A stretch of 58,049 nucleotides of DNA, from contig JAERTE010000070.1 in assembly GCA_016845145.1 (NCBI GenBank), forward strand, positions 1 to 58,049. Reading direction: 5' to 3'. Shown here in pieces: positions 1 through 7,685 of this stretch. A model generated the notes under the pieces. The model saw only the letters and a list, made by a program, of their open reading frames with translations, ran no database searches and had not been told where the DNA came from. Origin of the DNA: Rhodospirillaceae bacterium. Its GTDB lineage: Bacteria > Pseudomonadota > Alphaproteobacteria > Rhodospirillales > Casp-alpha2. Made by a program: the position numbers and the translations under genes. How positions within the stretch are numbered: the stretch's first letter is position 1; every line of letters begins with the position of its first letter.

Positions 1-2070
1 ATCGTGCACGGTGACGAAGCTCGGACAAAACCCATCGACGCAGGTGAAATCCTTGTTGCAACTTGACTGATCAATGGCGCGCTTGCGGCCCAGGTCGGTT
101 TCTTTCGGGATGACGGAGACGCAGTTCGACGCCACGCCGCAATCGCCGCAGCCTTCACAGACCAGCTCGTTGATGAACGCGCGCTTGGCGGGGTTGGGGA
201 AGGTGCCGCGCTTACGGCGCCGGCGTTTTTCCGCCGCACAGGTCTGGTCATAGAGAATGGCCGAGACGCCCTTGATGTCGCGCAGTTCGCGTTGCACGGC
301 GTCCATCTCGTGGCGGTCGTGGAAGGTGGTGCCGGAGGGCCATTGAGTGGATGAGGGGTATTTCGTCGGCTCGTCCGAGACCACGGCGATGCGCCTGACG
401 CCCTCGGCGCGCACCTGATGCGCGATGGTCGGCACATCCAAGGGTCCATCGAAGGACTGGCCGCCGGTCATGGCCACCGCGTCGTTGTAGAGGATTTTGT
501 AGGTCATGGAGACGCCGGCGGAAACGGCGGCGCGGATCGCCATGATGCCGCTATGGAAATAGGTGCCGTCGCCCAGGTTGGCGAAAATGTGTTGGGTGTC
601 GGTGAACGGCGCCTGGCCGATCCAGTTCGCACCCTCGCCGCCCATGTGGGTGAAGGTCTCGGTATCGCGGTCCATCCACAGCGCCATGTAATGACACCCG
701 ATGCCGGCAGCGGCGCGCGAGCCTTCGGGCACACGGGTCGAGGTGTTGTGCGGACAGCCCGAACAGAAATACGGCAGGCGCTCGATATCGGTGGCGCGGT
801 TGGAAAGCTCGGCCTCCTTGGCATTGAGGAATTCGAGACGTTCGTTGATGGTCTTCGACGTGTAGAATGCACCCAGGCGCTTGGCGATGACGCGCGCGAT
901 CATGGCCGGCGTCAGCTCACCGGCGGACGGCAGTATCCACTCGCCTTGTTCGTCGAATTTGCCGACCACACAGGGCCGCCGGCTGGCATCACAGTTGAAC
1001 AGCTGTTCCTTCAGCTGGTTTTCGATGACGGCGCGCTTTTCCTCGATGACGATGACTTCCGCGAGCCCCTCGGCAAAATCGCGCACGACGCCCGATTCCA
1101 ACGGCCAGGGCATGCCGATCTTCAATACCGTCAAGCCGATACGCTCGGCCTCGGCTTCGTCGATGCCGAGATCGGCCAGCGCCTGCAGGGTGTCGAGATA
1201 CGCCTTGCCGGTGGCGACGATGCCGATGCGCGGCTGGGACGATGTGAAGGTGACGCGGTTGATATCGTTGGCCCGCGCAAAGGCCAGCGCGGCGTAGATT
1301 TTATACTGATGCAGGCGGAATTCCTGGTCGACGGGCGGGTCGGGCCAGCGGATATGAAGGCCGCCTTCGGGCATCTCGAAATCGGTGGGGATGTTGATTT
1401 CGAACGCGGCGGGGTCGATGTCGAAGGACGCCGACGAATCCATGTTATCCGTGATGCACTTGAGCCCGGCCCAACAGCCTGAATAGCGCGACATGGCGAG
1501 GCCGAGCAGGCCGTAGTCGATCATCTCACGCACGTCGACGGGGTTGAGCATCGGAATTTGCGCGTCGGCAATGGCGTGCTCGGATTGGCTGGGCACGGTG
1601 GATGACTTGCACGCCGGGTCGTCGCCGAACAGCGCCAGCACGCCGCCCAAGGGTGCGGTGCCGGCCATGTTGGCGTGGCGGAATACATCGCCCGAGCGGT
1701 CCACGCCCGGCCCTTTGCCGTACCAGATGCCGAACACGCCGTCGTGCCTGGCGCCCGGATGCAGGCCGATTTGCTGTGTGCCCCAAAGTGCCGTGGCGGC
1801 CAGGTCTTCATTCACAGCGGGATGGAACTTGATGTCGTGGCTGTTCAGCAGTGCACCGGCGGCGGTGAACTCCTTGTCCATGCCGCCCAAGGGCGAGCCG
1901 CGATATCCGGTCACGTAGCCTGCCGTGTTGAGGCCCTGGGCGGCATCGCGGCGGCGCTGTTCCAGCACCAAACGCACCAGTGCCTGGGTGCCGTTCAGGT
2001 AGACCCTGCCTTTCTCAAGCTCGTACTTGTCCGTGAGGCTAATGGCCGGGGTGGCGATTTTCTGGTTCAT
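1..2070 (-). CDS. Indolepyruvate ferredoxin oxidoreductase, single-chain form (3' end outside window)
   Basis: Partial gene: the ATG is at 2068-2070 and the frame stays open for 690 codons to the window edge. The N-terminus carries the pyrimidine-domain signature GYRGSPLGG near residue 55. A GDGTYFHSG motif near residue 500 and NDAVAMTGGQ near residue 527 form the thiamine-diphosphate/Mg site. A Cys cluster (CEGCGDCG, then C-N-C) near residues 632-680 fits a [4Fe-4S] centre. Family knowledge: the fused enzyme, about 1150 residues, oxidatively decarboxylates aryl-pyruvates from aromatic amino acid breakdown to aryl-acetyl-CoA, passing electrons to ferredoxin. The missing part should hold the gamma domain. 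It is divergent from the epimerase gene, with a 186-base shared upstream region. I am confident of the family; the exact substrate is inferred. Confidence 0.93.
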   Translation of the reverse strand, partial: MNQKIATPAISLTDKYELEKGRVYLNGTQALVRLVLEQRRRDAAQGLNTAGYVTGYRGSPLGGMDKEFTAAGALLNSHDIKFHPAVNEDLAATALWGTQQIGLHPGARHDGVFGIWYGKGPGVDRSGDVFRHANMAGTAPLGGVLALFGDDPACKSSTVPSQSEHAIADAQIPMLNPVDVREMIDYGLLGLAMSRYSGCWAGLKCITDNMDSSASFDIDPAAFEINIPTDFEMPEGGLHIRWPDPPVDQEFRLHQYKIYAALAFARANDINRVTFTSSQPRIGIVATGKAYLDTLQALADLGIDEAEAERIGLTVLKIGMPWPLESGVVRDFAEGLAEVIVIEEKRAVIENQLKEQLFNCDASRRPCVVGKFDEQGEWILPSAGELTPAMIARVIAKRLGAFYTSKTINERLEFLNAKEAELSNRATDIERLPYFCSGCPHNTSTRVPEGSRAAAGIGCHYMALWMDRDTETFTHMGGEGANWIGQAPFTDTQHIFANLGDGTYFHSGIMAIRAAVSAGVSMTYKILYNDAVAMTGGQSFDGPLDVPTIAHQVRAEGVRRIAVVSDEPTKYPSSTQWPSGTTFHDRHEMDAVQRELRDIKGVSAILYDQTCAAEKRRRRKRGTFPNPAKRAFINELVCEGCGDCGVASNCVSVIPKETDLGRKRAIDQSSCNKDFTCVDGFCPSFVTVHD

Positions 2071-2256
2071 GGGGGAATACTGTAATGGTGACAATGATCC
2101 GAGACAATCGGCGTGCACGGGCTCGTGATCAAAAAGCAAGGATCGGACACAAAGCAGGGGCGCGAGCGCAATAGTTGATCACGGCGGGTGGGAAAGGGGT
2201 GATTTTTCTTTCGGGAGGGTCTATAGCCATTCCATGACATTTTTGGGATATACCTC

Positions 2257-3234
2257 ATGACCGTGCTCGTAACCGGCGCCGCCGGATTTATTGGATCGAA
2301 CGTCTGCCGCGTGCTTCTGGACCGTGGCGAAAAAGTCGTTGGTGTCGACAATATCAACGATTACTACGACCCGTTGTTGAAAGAGGCGCGCCTGGAGCGG
2401 CTCAAGGGCCGCAAGGGCTTCAAGTTCCACAAAATCGATATCGCCGACCGGATCGCCGTCGAGATGGTGTTCGCCACGTATCCTAAGATAACCGGCGTCG
2501 TGCACCTGGCCGCGCAGGCGGGCGTGCGCTATTCGATGGTCAATCCGTATGCCTACACGCATTCCAACATCGAGGGCCATCTGGTGCTGATGGAAGCGGC
2601 TAGGCGCATGAAGAAATTCGAGCATTTCGTCTACGCGTCCTCGTCGTCGGTGTACGGCGCCAACACGGATTTTCCGTTTTCCGTCGAAGACCGTACCGAC
2701 AACCCCGTATCGCTCTATGCCGCGACCAAGAAATCCATGGAGTTGTTGAGCGAGTCCTATGCGCGCATGTGGTCCATGCCGTTGACAGGCTTGCGGTTTT
2801 TCACCGTCTACGGCCCCTGGGGACGCCCCGATATGGCGGCGATGATCTTTATCCGCAAAATGCTCGCCGGTGAGCCGATCCCGGTGTTCAACAACGGCGA
2901 CATGAAGCGCGATTTCACCTATATCGATGACATCGTCTCAGGCGTAATTTCGGTGTTGGACAAACCGCCCGCCGAGACCAACGGGCGGCGCCACGCGATC
3001 TACAATATCGGCAACAACCGTTCCGAAGACCTGATGCATTACATCGGCATCTTGGAGCAGTCATTGGGGATCAAGGCAGAGATCGACTTCATGCCCATGC
3101 AGCCCGGCGACGTAAAGGAAACCTACGCCGATATCGAGGCGACGCGGCGCGATTTCGGCTTCGAGCCCACCACCTCCATCGACGAGGGCCTGCCCAAGCT
3201 GGTTGCCTGGTACCACGAATACTACGGCGCTTAA
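2257..3234 (+). CDS. NAD-dependent sugar epimerase, UDP-glucuronate 4-epimerase-like
   Basis: 325 residues, an extended short-chain dehydrogenase. The Rossmann motif GAAGFIG lies at residues 7-13 and is followed by the NAD-ribose Asp31 in DNINDYYDP, a signature typical of UDP-glucuronate epimerases. The catalytic pair Tyr154/Lys158 (YAATK) and the Ser run at 128-131 are intact, as is the RFFTVYGPWGRPDMA segment seen in this subfamily. The expected role is interconversion of UDP-glucuronate and UDP-galacturonate for cell-surface polysaccharide. No other sugar-nucleotide or glycosyltransferase genes are nearby, so the polymer cannot be named. The DMT transporter starts 6 bases after the stop, so they are probably co-transcribed. 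Confidence 0.88.
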   Translation: MTVLVTGAAGFIGSNVCRVLLDRGEKVVGVDNINDYYDPLLKEARLERLKGRKGFKFHKIDIADRIAVEMVFATYPKITGVVHLAAQAGVRYSMVNPYAYTHSNIEGHLVLMEAARRMKKFEHFVYASSSSVYGANTDFPFSVEDRTDNPVSLYAATKKSMELLSESYARMWSMPLTGLRFFTVYGPWGRPDMAAMIFIRKMLAGEPIPVFNNGDMKRDFTYIDDIVSGVISVLDKPPAETNGRRHAIYNIGNNRSEDLMHYIGILEQSLGIKAEIDFMPMQPGDVKETYADIEATRRDFGFEPTTSIDEGLPKLVAWYHEYYGA

Positions 3235-3240
3235 GTTGAT

Positions 3241-4146
3241 ATGAATACGGGGCCGCAGGCAAAGCTTTGGCACGATGTCTTGTGGTTGATCGCCCTGGCC
3301 GCCATTTGGGGCTCGTCGTTTTCGGCCATCAAGGTAGCCATCCACACCATGCCGCCGATGACGTTGGTGGCCACCCGTACGTTGATCGCCGTGGCGGTTC
3401 TGCTGCCGATCATGGCGGTGCAAAATGGCCGGCTGCCGCGTGACCCCAAAAGCTGGCTGATCGGCTTTGCTCTTGGCGTTTTCGGCATAGCCTTGCCGTT
3501 TTTCCTGATCGGTTGGGGCGAGCAGCGCGTCGATAGCAGCCTGGCGGCGATCTTGATGTCGATCATGCCGTTGTCGACCATGGTGCTGGCGCATTTCTTC
3601 AACGAAGGGGACCGTTTCACCCGCGCCAAACTGATCGGCGTGGTGTTCGGGTTCGCGGGCGTTGTGATCTTGATCGGTCCTGAGGCATTGAAGGGGCTCG
3701 GCGGTGCGTTGATCTACCAGCTGGCTGTTGCGGGTGGCGCATTCTGTTATGCCATCAACGCGGTGCTGACCCGCAACCTGCCCAGCGGCGGGGGCGGTGG
3801 TGGTGATTCACGCATTGGGCGCGGCGTCATGGTGATGCTGTGCGGGGCGATCATCAGCGTGCCCTTGGCGCTGATCATGGACGGCCCCATGGCGGTGATG
3901 GGCGCCGACGCCAATGCCTGGTGGGCGACGCTCTATATCGGTGTGCTGCCGACAGGTCTGGCGACAATGATTTACTTCCGTCTGGTCGAGGTGAGGGGCG
4001 CGTCGTTCTTCTCGTTCGTCAATTACCTGAATCCGGTGTTCGGTGTGCTGTGGGGGGCGCTGCTTTTGGCCGAGGTGATCAGCCTGCAGGCCATGGCCGC
4101 CTTGGGGTTGATCTTGCTTGGCGTCGCCATGGCCAACCGGAAATGA
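3241..4146 (+). CDS. DMT-superfamily (EamA) transporter
   Basis: 301 residues, ten predicted membrane segments in two EamA repeats. The N-terminal WGSSFSAIKVAI stretch is typical of this family, and a poly-Gly loop (about residues 182-188) separates the repeats. Family members export amino acids, purines or other metabolites across the inner membrane; the substrate cannot be read from sequence. The ATG follows the epimerase stop by 6 bases and the next gene starts 16 bases after this stop, so it sits inside a plus-strand run to about 6.8 kb. It is one of three DMT transporters in the window (also 5961-6833 and 54304-55191). Confidence 0.9.
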   Translation: MNTGPQAKLWHDVLWLIALAAIWGSSFSAIKVAIHTMPPMTLVATRTLIAVAVLLPIMAVQNGRLPRDPKSWLIGFALGVFGIALPFFLIGWGEQRVDSSLAAILMSIMPLSTMVLAHFFNEGDRFTRAKLIGVVFGFAGVVILIGPEALKGLGGALIYQLAVAGGAFCYAINAVLTRNLPSGGGGGGDSRIGRGVMVMLCGAIISVPLALIMDGPMAVMGADANAWWATLYIGVLPTGLATMIYFRLVEVRGASFFSFVNYLNPVFGVLWGALLLAEVISLQAMAALGLILLGVAMANRK

Positions 4147-4162
4147 CGAAAGGGGTACACGC

Positions 4163-5068
4163 ATGAGCGATACACTCTGCGCGCGACTGGGGATCGACGT
4201 ACCGGTCTATCAGGCCGGCATGGGCGGCGTCGCCGGGCCGGAATTGGCGGCAGCCGTATCCAACGCCGGCGGGCTCGGGCATGTGGGTTGCATCCGCCGC
4301 AGCGCCGCGGACACCCGCACCTGGATACGCGAAACCAAGGCGCTGAGCGACAAACCCTTCGGCGTCAATCTGGTGCCGCCCGGCGGTGGCGCGGATGGCT
4401 TCGAGGCGCAGTTGGCGGTGGTGCTGGAGGAAAAACCGGCGGTCTTGTCGTTGTTTTGGGGCGAGTTTGCCGATGCCATCGGGCGCGCCCAAAACGCCGG
4501 CATCGTCACCATGGTGCAGGTTGGCAGCGTCGATGAGGCTAATCGCGCGGCAAGCGCCGGTGCGGACATCATCATCGCGCAAGGCACAGAGTCGGGCGGG
4601 CACGTCAGGGGTAAAAGCAAGTTGGACGATCTGCTCGGGCCGGTGATCGAAGCGGTTGCGCCATTGCCGGTGTTGGCGGCCGGTGGCCTGAGTACGGCGG
4701 ATGATGTTGCGACGGTGATGCGCAAGGGCGCAGCCGGACCTTGGGTCGGGACACGCTTCATCGCCACGCTGGAGGCCTTCGCGCATCCGATTTATAAGCA
4801 GCGTCTCGTCGAGGGCCGAGGCGAAGATACCCATCACGCCAAGGCCTATTCCTACGGCTGGCCGTTCGGCACGCCGTATCGGTCGCTCCGCACCCGGCAC
4901 TACTGGGATCCGCTGCGTTGGGTCAATGGCGGCGTGCGCCCGCACGACAAGGACAATTTCGCCCGGCGCCTATCGCTCTATTGCGGGCAAGGTGTCGATG
5001 CCATCGACGACATTCCCGCGGCCGCCGAAATTGTGCGAAGGCTGACACTGGAGAGTGGTGATGCTTGA
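4163..5068 (+). CDS. Nitronate monooxygenase (2-nitropropane dioxygenase family)
   Basis: 301 residues, an FMN-binding TIM barrel. The N-terminus (IDVPVYQAGMGGVAGPELA) and the GTESGGH motif, with the proposed catalytic His147, are characteristic; AAGGLSTADDV and GAAGPWVGTRF form the phosphate-binding end of the barrel. The start chosen is the ATG behind AAAGGGG. A longer in-frame start at 4118 would overlap the transporter and lacks family similarity. Known role: oxidation of alkyl nitronates such as propionate-3-nitronate to keto acids, using O2 and FMN. The stop overlaps the start of the next gene (ATGCTTGA), so translation is probably coupled. The pairing with a dehalogenase-like hydrolase hints at detoxification of small toxic acids; that is inference. 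Confidence 0.88.
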   Translation: MSDTLCARLGIDVPVYQAGMGGVAGPELAAAVSNAGGLGHVGCIRRSAADTRTWIRETKALSDKPFGVNLVPPGGGADGFEAQLAVVLEEKPAVLSLFWGEFADAIGRAQNAGIVTMVQVGSVDEANRAASAGADIIIAQGTESGGHVRGKSKLDDLLGPVIEAVAPLPVLAAGGLSTADDVATVMRKGAAGPWVGTRFIATLEAFAHPIYKQRLVEGRGEDTHHAKAYSYGWPFGTPYRSLRTRHYWDPLRWVNGGVRPHDKDNFARRLSLYCGQGVDAIDDIPAAAEIVRRLTLESGDA

Positions 5069-5954
5069 GACATTCGAAACGCAACGCATTGCAACCGCCG
5101 AGACGGAGATTTTCGTGCGCACGGCCGGGTCCGGCCCCGCCGTACTGCTGATACACGGCTATCCGCAAACCGGTGCGTGTTGGCATGCGGTCGCGCCGAT
5201 GTTGGCCGAGCAGTTCACGGTGGTGGTGGCAGACCTTCGCGGTTATGGCGCCAGTGGGCGTCCGAAAACGGATACCGATCACATGGCCTATTCCAAGCGC
5301 GCCATGGCATCTGACTTGGCTCAGGTGATGACGGCGCTGGGCCACGAGACGTTCCAGGTGGTGGGCCACGACCGCGGCGCGCGTGTCGGCTATCGGTTGT
5401 GCCTGGATCACCCGGCGCGGGTGACGCGGTTTTGTACGTTGGATGTGGTGCCGACCGAACACATGTGGCGCGCTTGGGACAAAACCCGCGCACTGGGCGC
5501 TTTTCACTGGACCTTCCTGGCACAGCCCGCGCCTTTGCCCGAAACCCTGATTGCCGCCGATCCCGATGGCTTCCATGCGCACCTGATGCGCAGTTGGGCT
5601 GCGCCGGGGTTCGAATTCGATACGCGCGCCATGGCCGCCTATCTGGAAGCCATGCGTGAGCCTGACGCCATCCACGCCAGTTGCGAAGACTACCGCGCCG
5701 GCGCCGGCATAGACGCGGAACACGATGCCGCCGACGTAGACGCCGGCAACAAGGTTGCCTGCCCAATGTTGTTTTTGTGGGGGGGCAAGCGTGGTTTCGG
5801 CGGACCGCAGGGGGGTGCCGAGCCGCTTGAGGTCTGGCGCCAATGGTGCGCGGCGGAAGTGACGGGCGGCCCCGTGGATTGCGGCCATTTCCTGCCCGAA
5901 GAAGCGCCCGAAAAGGTGCTTGCGGCGCTGAATGACTTCTTGGTGAAAGACTAA
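5061..5954 (+). CDS. Alpha/beta hydrolase, haloacetate (fluoroacetate) dehalogenase-like
   Basis: 297 residues from the ATG behind GGAG; two GTG codons just upstream (5055, 5058) are less likely starts. The nucleophile elbow is GHDRGAR with Asp104 rather than Ser, as in haloalkane/haloacetate dehalogenases and epoxide hydrolases. Arg105 and Arg108 (carboxylate binding), His149-Trp150 and Tyr211 (halide pocket) and the catalytic His276 (DCGHFLPEE) match the full set described for fluoroacetate dehalogenase, at very similar spacing. Predicted reaction: hydrolysis of a 2-haloacetate to glycolate plus halide. Epoxide hydrolase is the alternative, but the HW pair argues for dehalogenase. Overlaps the nitronate monooxygenase stop. 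Confidence 0.82.
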   Translation: MLETFETQRIATAETEIFVRTAGSGPAVLLIHGYPQTGACWHAVAPMLAEQFTVVVADLRGYGASGRPKTDTDHMAYSKRAMASDLAQVMTALGHETFQVVGHDRGARVGYRLCLDHPARVTRFCTLDVVPTEHMWRAWDKTRALGAFHWTFLAQPAPLPETLIAADPDGFHAHLMRSWAAPGFEFDTRAMAAYLEAMREPDAIHASCEDYRAGAGIDAEHDAADVDAGNKVACPMLFLWGGKRGFGGPQGGAEPLEVWRQWCAAEVTGGPVDCGHFLPEEAPEKVLAALNDFLVKD

Positions 5955-5960
5955 AGCTTA

Positions 5961-6833
5961 GTGACCCAGATCTGGCGCGGCATCCTGTTTTTCCTGGCGG
6001 CATGGGCGGTCATCCCCAACATGGATGTCGCTGCCAAGCTGCTCGGCCAGTGGGGCTATCCGGTGGTGATGGTGGTTTGGGGGCGTTTTGCCTTTAGCTT
6101 GTTGATCCTCTCGCCCGCACTTCTCACCCGCCGCCGTGATATCTTCAGGCCTCCTGCCGAGGCTGGCAAACATGTGCTGCGCGGCCTGCTGTTGGTGGCG
6201 GCCACCATTGGTTTCTTTATGGGGCTCAAGACCATGGCGCTGGCCGATGCGCTGGCGACCTATTTCGTCTATCCGTTTTTGGTCACCGCCTTGTCACCGC
6301 TGTTTTTGGGCGAACATCCCGGCTGGCGGCGCTGGACGGCGGTCGGGTTCGGTTTTTTGGGCTCTCTGATCGTCATCCGACCGTCCCTGGAGGGCTTGCC
6401 CATGGGCACGGTCTATGTTCTCGGCGCGGCGGTGATGTTCGCGGGATACAATCTGCTGACCCGTGGACTGAGCGCCCAGGACGATCCCTGGCGCACCTTG
6501 GCCTTTCAGTCGATTGTCGGTTTCATCGTGATGTCGGTGGCTCTGCCAATGTTCTGGCAAGCTCCCGACGCGGCGGCGTTTGGGTTGTTTTGCGTGTTGG
6601 GCATCGCCGCGACTCTGGGCCACTACCTGCTCATCCGCGCCTACGGATTGGCGCCCGCATCGGTGCTCGCACCTTTTGCTTATGTGGAAATCATTATTGC
6701 GACGACGCTGGGTTATCTGGTGTTTGGTGATTTTCCCGACATCTGGACCTGGGCCGGTGTATCTGTCATTGCCGCGAGCGGCATTGTCATTGCGATCCGC
6801 GAACGGCGTGCGCCTTCGGACACGCAAGCCTAG
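5961..6833 (+). CDS. DMT-superfamily (EamA) transporter
   Basis: 290 residues with ten hydrophobic segments in two EamA repeats, including the family-typical FMGLKTMALADA helix and a short charged tail (RERRAPSDTQA). The GTG at 5961 is 6 bases after the hydrolase stop. Members of this subgroup (RhaT/S-adenosylmethionine-uptake or riboflavin-like) move small metabolites; the substrate is unknown here. It is the last gene of the plus-strand run that begins with the epimerase, and converges on the binding-protein gene at 6903-7649. Its stop codon is part of an inverted repeat (6831-6882). Confidence 0.88.
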   Translation: MTQIWRGILFFLAAWAVIPNMDVAAKLLGQWGYPVVMVVWGRFAFSLLILSPALLTRRRDIFRPPAEAGKHVLRGLLLVAATIGFFMGLKTMALADALATYFVYPFLVTALSPLFLGEHPGWRRWTAVGFGFLGSLIVIRPSLEGLPMGTVYVLGAAVMFAGYNLLTRGLSAQDDPWRTLAFQSIVGFIVMSVALPMFWQAPDAAAFGLFCVLGIAATLGHYLLIRAYGLAPASVLAPFAYVEIIIATTLGYLVFGDFPDIWTWAGVSVIAASGIVIAIRERRAPSDTQA

Positions 6834-6882
6834 AGCATATTTCGAGAATACGGAGCCGCTGAGATGGTCAAAACATGCTCTA
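6831..6882. repeat. Inverted repeat between convergent genes
   Basis: Perfect 8-base arms TAGAGCAT (6831-6838) and ATGCTCTA (6875-6882) enclose 36 bases. It lies between the convergent DMT transporter and binding-protein genes, with the transporter's TAG stop as the first three bases. It could act as a two-way terminator or be one copy of a dispersed palindromic element. No T-run follows on either side, so a classic intrinsic terminator is not supported. Confidence 0.45.
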
Positions 6883-6902
6883 GCGTGATGTTGAAATACT
6901 GG

Positions 6903-7649
6903 TCACTTCGAAGTGAATGCCAAAGCCTCGTTAAAGCGGCGTAATATCTCGTCGCTCACGCTTTTCGAACACATGAGGTAGCGGTAGTTGCCGGGCGGGA
7001 TGTCTCGCATGATCACCGACGTAATGTCATTGCCGGCGACGCCAAGGCTATCCGCCAGACTGGAAACCTCTTCCGGCGCCGCCACCATGTAGTCGAAGCG
7101 CCGGCCCAGCAGCATGCGGACAAGGCCGCCGGTGTCTTGGGCGGAGCGGACCATCGCAGGCCTGTGTTGGCCCAAAAGACGGTCGACGAACGTGCCATAG
7201 GAATATCCCAACTTGGCACCGATCCGGAGCTTCGGATCCTTGAACAATTGTGCCAATGTCTTATGCGGGATGCGATGAACGTTGTCTGTGCGCGCGATGA
7301 CCACCTGCGGGCGATCTTGGTAAATCGAGTTGGAGAACTTCGCAAAGATTTCGCGTTCCGGCTTTTTGAACCAGCCCGGAGAACACACGACTTCACGGTT
7401 GGCCTTAATGGCGGCGATTTGCCGTTTGGCCGAACTCACCACCCACTTTGGCTCAATTCCCGCTTTCTCAAGTCCCGATTTTACCGGGTCAATTGCCAAG
7501 CCGCGGACATCTCCGTTTTTCGCCGTTATGTAATAAGGAGGGCGGTCCTCGTAAACCAACTTCAGGGTATCGGCGCCCCAGGCAAGTCCAATAGGCCAAG
7601 CCATCAAGGCCAGAGCGAAGACCGCTGAGGAAAGATGCTTTCGTCTCAT
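6903..7649 (-). CDS. Periplasmic solute-binding protein, family 3-like
   Basis: 248 residues from the ATG at 7647-7649; an upstream in-frame ATG at 7676 would push the signal peptide inward and is less likely. A clear signal peptide (MRRKH, a hydrophobic stretch, cleavage after LAWGA) is followed by LVYEDRPPYYI and a bilobal SBP_bac_3-like fold. Such proteins bind polar amino acids or small carboxylates, usually for an ABC importer, but no permease or ATPase gene is beside it. It may instead be a sensor or orphan receptor. It starts 36 bases after the flavoprotein stop, so the two are probably one operon. Confidence 0.75.
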   Translation of the reverse strand: MRRKHLSSAVFALALMAWPIGLAWGADTLKLVYEDRPPYYITAKNGDVRGLAIDPVKSGLEKAGIEPKWVVSSAKRQIAAIKANREVVCSPGWFKKPEREIFAKFSNSIYQDRPQVVIARTDNVHRIPHKTLAQLFKDPKLRIGAKLGYSYGTFVDRLLGQHRPAMVRSAQDTGGLVRMLLGRRFDYMVAAPEEVSSLADSLGVAGNDITSVIMRDIPPGNYRYLMCSKSVSDEILRRFNEALAFTSK

Positions 7650-7685
7650 GATAGAATGCCTGCTCGCAAGTATCATCGCATGATC

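Noticed and set aside
418..1482. Long open frame on the plus strand inside the indolepyruvate oxidoreductase gene
   Set aside because: It is antisense to the real minus-strand gene, has no family similarity, and shows the Gly/Arg/Asp-rich look of a shadow frame in high-G+C DNA.
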